Assembly (NCBI GenBank): GCA_964017045.1
Contig: OZ024798.1
Coordinates: forward strand, 7,399,793 to 7,463,792
Direction: 5' to 3'
Source of the DNA: Omphiscola glabra
Lineage: Eukaryota; Mollusca; Gastropoda; Lymnaeidae
DNA length: 64,000 bases
Every line of letters begins with the position of its first letter. Positions within the stretch are counted from its first letter, which is position 1. Under the pieces are notes generated by a model that worked only from the letters and a program-made list of their open reading frames with translations, was not told the DNA's origin and searched no databases. Below, in pieces: positions 57,201 to 64,000 of this stretch. The position numbers and the translations under genes are program-made.

Positions 57201-59846
57201 AAAAGAAACAAGGAAATTGGATCAGATCAGGGTATTATGAGAAATTATGAGTTGATGTACCTAACTTAAGCACTCATCCAGGCTGATTTTTGCATCCTGT
57301 TTTGTGGGTTCGTTTTGCAGCGAGGTGCCTCATCTGGTGGACCCTCTCTTTCCCCGGGCGCCATCAAGGTAGTCCACCGTTTCGCTGGTCTAGTACACAT
57401 AAGTCTGCACTTGAACCTCATCTAGAATTTAGTTGGTGACAACTCTTTTCTCCTCAGTTTCCACAATGCATTGCTTTTGCTTGGTCATAACGTCCTGCAT
57501 TCACTGCAGCCCAGTTATTTCTGCCAGGCTTTGACCCCTGCTGGGTCATCAGCGTCGGTTTGGGGCTGGGCCTTGCCATTTTGCGAAAGGGTTTCAGCTC
57601 TGTCGTTCTTCGTGACCCCAATGTGCCCTCAAATATCAAATAGATTTTTCGACCTTTGGCATGTATGCCTTCAACTGTCTCCAGAATGACATTGCACTCT
57701 TGCGAAGACGACACTGTCGCTTTTCCTCGTCTACAGTGAAGCTGGTTCATTTCTTTCGCTTTGACCGTATAGAAATTTTAACATCCAAATGCAATAGACA
57801 AAGTGTAGCTGACAATGTTAAGGAAAACTTTTCTAACACATCCCTCATGCCATGTTCTTTTCAGTGACGAACCTGAAACGATGAAATTTGAGCTGCATTT
57901 TGGAACGAAGGCGCTTGATTTCTCAGCCTATATTCGGGTTTGCGAATGTTTTTTTAAGGAGCCCGATGCTCTCTGGTCTTCTGATTCTTTCCATATCTCT
58001 TGGTCTAAATAGAACGAAGTCTGTGAAGCTTTCATGTCATTTTTAATGCGTTTGTCCACAAGCAAACCGATGCCCATACTCAAGAGCACCAAGGAAAATG
58101 TATTTTTGGCAAGCGGATATCAGATATTCTTTCAAAATGCAGAGACCTACTCAGGGCCAATGTTCCTGCCTTTGGATTTTTCCATAGCATAAAGTCATCG
58201 GAAGAGCATTAGGACATTAGAAAATATGACTTAAAAAGGCAAATTTAACATCACACTCTGCTCCATTGTTTGACGAAAGAGCCACAAAAAGGTTCCCCTA
58301 TGTACTATGTGGTCGAATTTATAATTTTCATTGATAACCAACCCTATGCCCTAAGCTTTGTCGTCGATTGAGGTTTTCCTTTAAGCCAATTGTTGTAAAG
58401 TCAAGAACAAAATGATCTCTTTTAAACCAAGGCCTTCGTTACTGTGAGCTCAAAACGTTTCTGAAAGATCGTGATGCCTTCAGAAAAAGCCCAACCCTTC
58501 AAAATTATATTTATATGTGCCCCGGAACTGGCACTGCCCACCCGATTTATGAATAGCCCTGCTCAGTAAGCTCTAAAAGAAACAAGGAAATTGGATCAGA
58601 TCAGGGTATTATGAGGGATTATGAGTTGATGTACCTAACTTAAGCACTCATCCAGGCTGATTTTTGCATCCTGTTTTGTGGGTTCGTTTTGCAGCGAGGT
58701 GCCTCATCTGGTGGACCCTCTGTTTCCCCGGGCGCCATCAAGGTAGTCCACCGTTTCGCTGGTCTAGTACACATAAGTCTGCACTTGAACCTCATCTAGA
58801 ATTTAGTTGGTGACAACTCTTTTCTCCTCAGTTTCCACAATGCATTGCTTTTGCTTGGTCATAACGTCCTGCATTCACTGCAGCCCAGTTATTTCTGCCA
58901 GGCTTTGACCCCTGCTGGGTCATCAGCGTCGGTTTGGGGCTGGGCCTTGCCATTTTGCGAAAGGGTTTCAGCTCTGTCGTTCTTCGTGACCCCAATGTGC
59001 CCTCAAATATCAAATAGATTTTTCGACCTTTGGCATGTATGCCTTCAACTGTCTCCAGAATGACATTGCACTCTTGCGAAGACGACACTGTCGCTTTCCT
59101 CGTCTACAGTGAAGCTGGTTCATTTCTTTCGCTTTGACCGTATAGAAATTTTAACATCCAAATGCAATAGACAGAGTGGAGCAGACAATGTTAAGGAAAA
59201 CTTTTCTAACACATCCCTCATGCCATGTTCTTTTCAGTGACTAACCTGAAACGATGAAATTTGAGATGCATTTTGGAACGAAGGCGCTTGATTTCTCAGC
59301 CTATATTCGGGTTTGCGAATGTATTTTTAAGGAGCCCGATGCTCTCTGGTCTTCTGGTTCTTTCCATATCTCTTGGTCTAAATAGAACGAAGTCTGTGAA
59401 GCTTTCATGTCATTTTTAATGCGTTTGTCCACAAGCAAACCGATGCCCATACTCTAGAGCACCAAGGAAAATGTATTTTTGGCAAGCGGATATCAGATAT
59501 TCTTACAAAATGCAGAGACCTACTCAGGGCCAATGTTCCTGCCTTTGGATTTTTCCATAGCATAAAGTCATCGGAAGAACAGTAGGACATTAGAAAATAT
59601 GACTTAAAAAGGAAAATTTAACATCACACTCTGCTCCATTGTTTGACGAAAGAGCCACAAAAAGGTTCCCTTATATACTATGTGGTCGAATTTATAATTT
59701 TCATTGATAACCAACCCTATGCCTTGAGCTTTGTCATGGATTCAGGTTTTTCTTTAAGACTAGTGTTGTAAAGTCACTTGCAGTCTCTTGCGAAGACGAC
59801 ACTGTCGCTTTTCCTCGTCTACAGTGAAGCTGGTTCATTTCTTTTG
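54296..59846. repeat. Higher-order repeat, copy 1 (5,551 bp)
   Basis: Sequence from about 54,296 onward recurs at an offset of exactly 5,551 bp. By unit starts the period covers L (54,598), S (55,971), L (56,687), L (58,061) and S (59,434). Boundaries are set by the first differences found on the left: aatacgac against aagacgac near 54,245/59,796, and tttcgc against ttttgc near 54,292/59,843. Confidence 0.88.
57454..57750 (-). other. Recurrent minus-strand frame in long units, 98 codons, unlikely to be a gene
   Basis: The frame MNQLHCRRGKATVSSSQE then CNVILETVEGIHAKGRKIYL, IFEGTLGSRRTTELKPFRKM and ARPSPKPTLMTQQGSKPGRN is intact here and at 63,005-63,301. It is open from an internal methionine at 58,828-59,088 and 50,482-50,667. 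In other long units it is broken: a lost c near 48,563 and 52,729, an extra c near 55,402 and 60,953. The N-terminal extension exists only because of a 2-bp deletion (gcactcttg for gcagtctcttg). I do not recognise the protein. Unequal breakage argues against current coding function, but the block may descend from a real exon. Confidence 0.35.
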
Positions 59847-62800
59847 CTTTGACCGTATAGAAATTTTAACATCCAAATGCAATAGACAGAGTGGAGCAGA
59901 CAATGTTAAGGAAAACTTTTCTAACACATCCCTCATGCCATGTTCTTTTCAGTGACGAACCTGAAACGATGAAATTTGAGCTGCATTTTGGAACGAAGGC
60001 GCTTGATTTCTCAGCCTATATTCGGGTTTGCGAATGTATTTTTAAGGAGCCCGATGCTCTCTGGTCTTCTTGTTCTTTCCATATCTCTTGGTCTAAATAG
60101 AACGAAGTCTGTGAAGCTTTCATGTCATTTTAAATGCGTTTGTCCACAAGCAAACCGATGCTTATACTGTAGAGCACCAAGGAAAATGTATTTTTGGCAA
60201 GCGGATATCAGATATTCTTACAAAATGCAGAGACCTACTCAGGGCCAATGTTCCTGCCTTTTGATTTTTCCATAGCATAAAGTAATTGGAAGAGCAGTAG
60301 GACATTAGAAAATATGACTTAAAAAGGCAAATTTAACATCACACTCTGCTCCATTGTTTGACGAAAGAGCCACAAAAAGGATCCCCTATGTACTATGTGG
60401 TCGAATTTTTAATTTTCATTGATAACCGCCCTTATGCCCTGAGCTTTGTCATGGATTTAGGTTTTTCTTTAAGACTAGTATTGTAGTCAAAAACAAAATG
60501 ATCTCTTTTAAACCAAGTCTTTCCTCACTGTGAGCTCAAAACGTTTCTGGAAGATCGTGATGCCTGCAGAAGAAGCCGAACCCTTCAAAATTATATTTAT
60601 ATGTGCCCCGGAACTGGCACTGCCCACCCGATTTATGAATAGCCCTGCTCAGTAAGCTTTAAAAGAAACAAGGAAATTGGATCAGATCAGGGTATCATGA
60701 GGGATTATGAGTTGATGTACCTAACTTAAGCACTCATCCAAGCTGATTTTTGCATCCTGTTTTGTGGGTTCGTTTTGCAAGAGGTGCCTCATCTGGTGGA
60801 CCCTCTGTTTCCCCGGGCGCCATCAGGGTAGTCCACCGTTTCGCTGGTCTAGTACACATAAGTCTGCACGAACCTCATCTAGAATTTAGTTGGTGAGACA
60901 ACTCTTGTCTCCTCAGTTTTCACCATGCATCGCTTTTGCTTGGTCATAACGTCCCTGCATTCACTGCAGCCCAGTTATTTCTGCCAGGCTTTGACCCCTG
61001 CTGGGTCATCAGCGTCGGTTTGGAACTGTGCGATGCCATTTTGCGAAAGGGTTTCAGCTCTGTCGTTCTTCGTTACCCCCAATGTGCAGTCAAATACAAA
61101 TAGATTTTTCGACCTTTGGCATGTATGCCTTCAACTGTCTCCAGAATGACATTGCAGTCTCTTGCGAAGACGACACTGTCGCTTTCCTCGTCTACAGTGA
61201 AGCTGGTTCATTTCTTTCGCTTTGACCGTATAGAAATTTTAACATCCAAATGCAATAGACAGAGTGGAGCAGACAATGTTAAGGAAAACTTTTCTAACAC
61301 ATCCCTCATGCCATGTTCTTTTCAGTGACTAACCTGAAACGATGAAATTTGAGCTGCATTTTGGAACGAAGGCGCTTGATTTCTCAGCCTATATTCGGGT
61401 TTGCGAATGTATTTTTAAGGAGCCCGATGCTCTCTGGTCTTCTGGTTCTTTCCATATCTCTTGGTCTAAATAGAACGAAGTCTGTGAAGCTTTCATGTCA
61501 TTTTTAATGCGTTTGTCCACAAGCAAACCGATGCCCATACTCTAGAGCACCAAGGAAAATGTATTTTTGGCAAGCGGATATCAGGTATTCTTACAAAATG
61601 CGGAGACCTACTCAGGGCCAATGTTCCTGCCTTTGGATTTTTTCCATAGCATAAAGTCATCGGAAGAGCAGTAGGACATTAGAAAATATGACTTAAAAAG
61701 TCAAATTTAACATCACACTCTCCTCCATTGTTTGACGAAAGAGCCACAAAAAGGTTCCCTTATGTACTATGTGGTCGAATTTATAATTTTCATTGATAAC
61801 CAACCCTATGCCTTAAGCTTTGTCATGGATTCAGGTTTTTCTTTAAGACTAGTGTTGTAAAGTCACTTGCAGTCTCTTGCGAATACGACACTGTCGCTTT
61901 TCCTCGTCTACAGTGAAGCTGGTTCATTTCTTTCGCTTTGACCGTATAGAAATTTTAACATCCAAATGCAATAGACAGAGTGGAGCAGACAATGTTAAGG
62001 AAAACTTTTCTAACACATCCCTCATGCCATGTTCTTTTCAGTGACTAACCTGAAACGATGAAATTTGAGCTGCATTTTGGAACGAAGGCGCTTGATTTCT
62101 CAGCCTATATTCGGGTTTGCGAATGTATTTTTAAGGAGCCCGATGCTCTCTGGTCTTCTGGTTCTTTCCATATCTCTTGGTCTAAATAGAACGAAGTCTG
62201 TGAAGCTTTCATGTCATTTTTAATGCGTTTGTCCACAAGCAAACCGATGCCCATACTCTAGAGCACCAAGGAAAATGTATTTTTGGCAAGCGGATATCAG
62301 ATATTCTTACAAAATGCGGAGACCTACTCAGGGCCAATGTTCCTGCCTTTGGATTTTTTCCATAGCATAAAGTCATCGGAAGAGCAGTAGGACATTAGAA
62401 AATATGACTTAAAAAGGCAAATTTAACATCACACTCTGCTCCATTGTTTGACGAAAGAGCCACAAAAAGGTTCCCCTATGTACTATGTGGTCGAATTTAT
62501 AATTTTCATTGATAACCACCCCTATGCCCTGAGCTTTGTCATGGATTGAGGTTTTTCTTTAAGACTAGTGTTGTAAAGTCAAGAACAAAATGATCTCTTT
62601 ACACCAAGGCCTTCGTTACTGTGAGCTCAAAACGGTTCTGGAAGATCGTGATGCCTGCAGAAAAAGCCCAACCCTTCAAAATTATATTTATATGTACCCC
62701 GGAACTGGCACTGCCCACCCGATTTATGAATAGCCCTGCTCAGTAAGCTCTAAAAGAAACAAGGAAATTGGATCAGATCAGGGTATTATGAGAAATTATG

Positions 62801-64000
62801 AGTTGATGTACCTAACTTAAGCACTCATCCAGGCTGATTTTTGCATCCTGTTTTGTGGGTTCGTTTTGCAGCGAGGTGCCTCATCTGGTGGACCCTCTGT
62901 TTCCCCGGGCGCCATCAAGGTAGTCCACCGTTTCGCTGGTCTAGTACACATAAGTCTGCACTTGAACCTCATCTAGAATTTAGTTGGTGACAACTCTTTT
63001 CTCCTCAGTTTCCACAATGCATTGCTTTTGCTTGGTCATAACGTCCTGCATTCACTGCAGCCCAGTTATTTCTGCCAGGCTTTGACCCCTGCTGGGTCAT
63101 CAGCGTCGGTTTGGGGCTGGGCCTTGCCATTTTGCGAAAGGGTTTCAGCTCTGTCGTTCTTCGTGACCCCAATGTGCCCTCAAATATCAAATAGATTTTT
63201 CGACCTTTGGCATGTATGCCTTCAACTGTCTCCAGAATGACATTGCACTCTTGCGAAGACGACACTGTCGCTTTTCCTCGTCTACAGTGAAGCTGGTTCA
63301 TTTCTTTCGCTTTGACCGTATAGAAATTTTAACATCCAAATGCAATAGACAAAGTGTAGCTGACAATGTTAAGGAAAACTTTTCTAACACATCCCTCATG
63401 CCATGTTCTTTTCAGTGACGAACCTGAAACGGTGAAATTTGAGCTGCATTTTGGAACGAAGGCGCTTGATTTCTCAGCCTATATTCGGGTTTGCGAATGT
63501 TTTTTTAAGGAGCCCGATGCTCTCTGGTCTTCTGATTCTTTCCATATCTCTTGGTCTAAATAGAACGAAGTCTGTGAAGCTTTCATGTCATTTTTAATGC
63601 GTTTGTCCACAAGCAAACCGATGCCCATACTCAAGAGCACCAAGGAAAATGTATTTTTGGCAAGCGGATATCAGATATTCTTTCAAAATGCAGAGACCTA
63701 CTCAGGGCCAATGTTCCTGCCTTTGGATTTTTCCATAGCATAAAGTCATCGGAAGAGCATTAGGACATTAGAAAATATGACTTAAAAAGGCAAATTTAAC
63801 ATCACACTCTGCTCCATTGTTTGACGAAAGAGCCACAAAAAGGTTCCCCTATGTACTATGTGGTCGAATTTATAATTTTCATTGATAACCAACCCTATGC
63901 CCTAAGCTTTGTCGTCGATTGAGGTTTTCCTTTAAGCCAATTGTTGTAAAGTCAAGAACAAAATGATCTCTTTTAAACCAAGGCCTTCGTTACTGTGAGC
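59847..64000. repeat. Higher-order repeat, copy 2 (partial, about 4,154 bp)
   Basis: It matches copy 1 with only three differences found by eye: 61,585 g for 56,034 a; 62,899 g for 57,348 c; 63,432 g for 57,881 a. Shared private variants include the shortened gttttgcaagagg at 55,228/60,779 and the reduced attgcactcttgcg at 57,693/63,244. It continues beyond the window. Confidence 0.9.
59891..60100 (+). other. Recurrent plus-strand frame in all units, 69 codons, unlikely to be a gene
   Basis: The frame MEQTMLRKTFLTHPSCHVLF then SDEPETMKFELHFGTKALDF and SAYIRVCECIFKEPDALWSS is found at 51,537, 53,625, 54,340 and 59,891, with variants at 49,459, 57,815 and 63,366. About half the units carry taa in place of gaa after the gac codon (for example 48,809 and 52,976), which stops it. 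An acceptor-like atgttcttttcag precedes the DEPET block in every unit. Differences between copies are mostly amino-acid changing (M to I, G to E, R to W), which suggests relaxed constraint. Confidence 0.3.

Larger units (their letters stand above)
47626..64000. repeat. Large tandem array of long (about 1,373 bp) and short (about 715 bp) units
   Basis: Units start at the shared phrase agcaaaccgatgc. Starts are 47,626 L; 49,002 S; 49,715 L; 51,080 S; 51,795 L; 53,168 S; 53,883 S; 54,598 L; 55,971 S; 56,687 L; 58,061 L; 59,434 S; 60,149 L; 61,522 S; 62,238 L; 63,612 L (cut by the window edge). Spacings are 1,365-1,376 for L and 713-716 for S. S is L without about 658 bp between gtgttgtaaagtca and gcagtctcttgcg. 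All units are in the same orientation and visibly highly similar. The array begins in a plain A-rich stretch and runs past the right edge. No rRNA, histone or transposase similarity was recognised. Confidence 0.97.

Noticed and set aside
47626..64000. CRISPR-like or rDNA-like array
   Set aside because: Units are 0.7-1.4 kb direct repeats with no unique spacers, and no rRNA core sequence is recognisable in any unit.

Overview
The window looks like repeat-rich, AT-rich intergenic DNA from an animal. No complete protein-coding gene, tRNA, rRNA or CRISPR array can be supported. The organism call is inference: the mix of CR1/L2-like, Jockey-like and RTE-like LINE remnants, very many short hAT-type elements with 8-bp target duplications, and unusually dense minisatellites and long G/C homopolymers fits a mollusc (perhaps a gastropod) better than a vertebrate or insect. 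Nothing here proves the species.

Layout. Positions 1-1325 are two minisatellites (14-bp and 38-bp units). From 1.3 to 13.7 kb, mostly featureless AT-rich DNA is punctuated by minisatellites, a LINE 3' end (6.6 kb) and hAT-like miniature elements at 2.7, 4.0, 9.3, 9.9 and 10.6 kb, plus a 1.1-kb element at 12.6-13.7 kb. From 14.2 to 20.1 kb lie a 1.4-kb array of a 26-bp unit and several smaller arrays. From 21.2 to 23.2 kb there is a LINE reverse-transcriptase remnant and then a nest: a 754-bp hAT relic, still carrying the tail of its transposase, sits inside a diverged copy of the 12.6-kb element. From 25.4 to 27.1 kb there are more hAT derivatives, one nested in another. From 28.0 to 31.1 kb come a very uniform 24-bp array, a G-rich minisatellite duplicated from 16 kb, and a minus-strand LINE relic whose own codons have been amplified into a 21-bp minisatellite. 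From 32.7 to 37.7 kb there are two further LINE relics, one split exactly by a 59-bp hAT-like element. From 38.2 to 45.9 kb there are minisatellites, CT-rich DNA and an RTE-like relic.

The dominant structure is 47,626 to the right edge: at least 16 kb of direct tandem repeats in which a long unit (about 1,373 bp) alternates irregularly with a short unit (about 715 bp). The short unit is the long one with one internal block of about 658 bp removed. Superimposed on this is a 5,551-bp higher-order repeat (L-S-L-L-S) whose second copy, cut by the window edge, differs from the first at only three positions that I could find by eye. Short reading frames recur through the array but are broken differently in different copies, so I do not call them genes.

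No set of genes working together is visible. The biology here is repeat biology: tandem amplification, nested DNA-transposon insertion, and birth of a minisatellite from a retrotransposon reading frame. Two short stretches (11,145-11,278 minus; 17,558-17,620 plus) look like possible isolated exons and are offered only as candidates.
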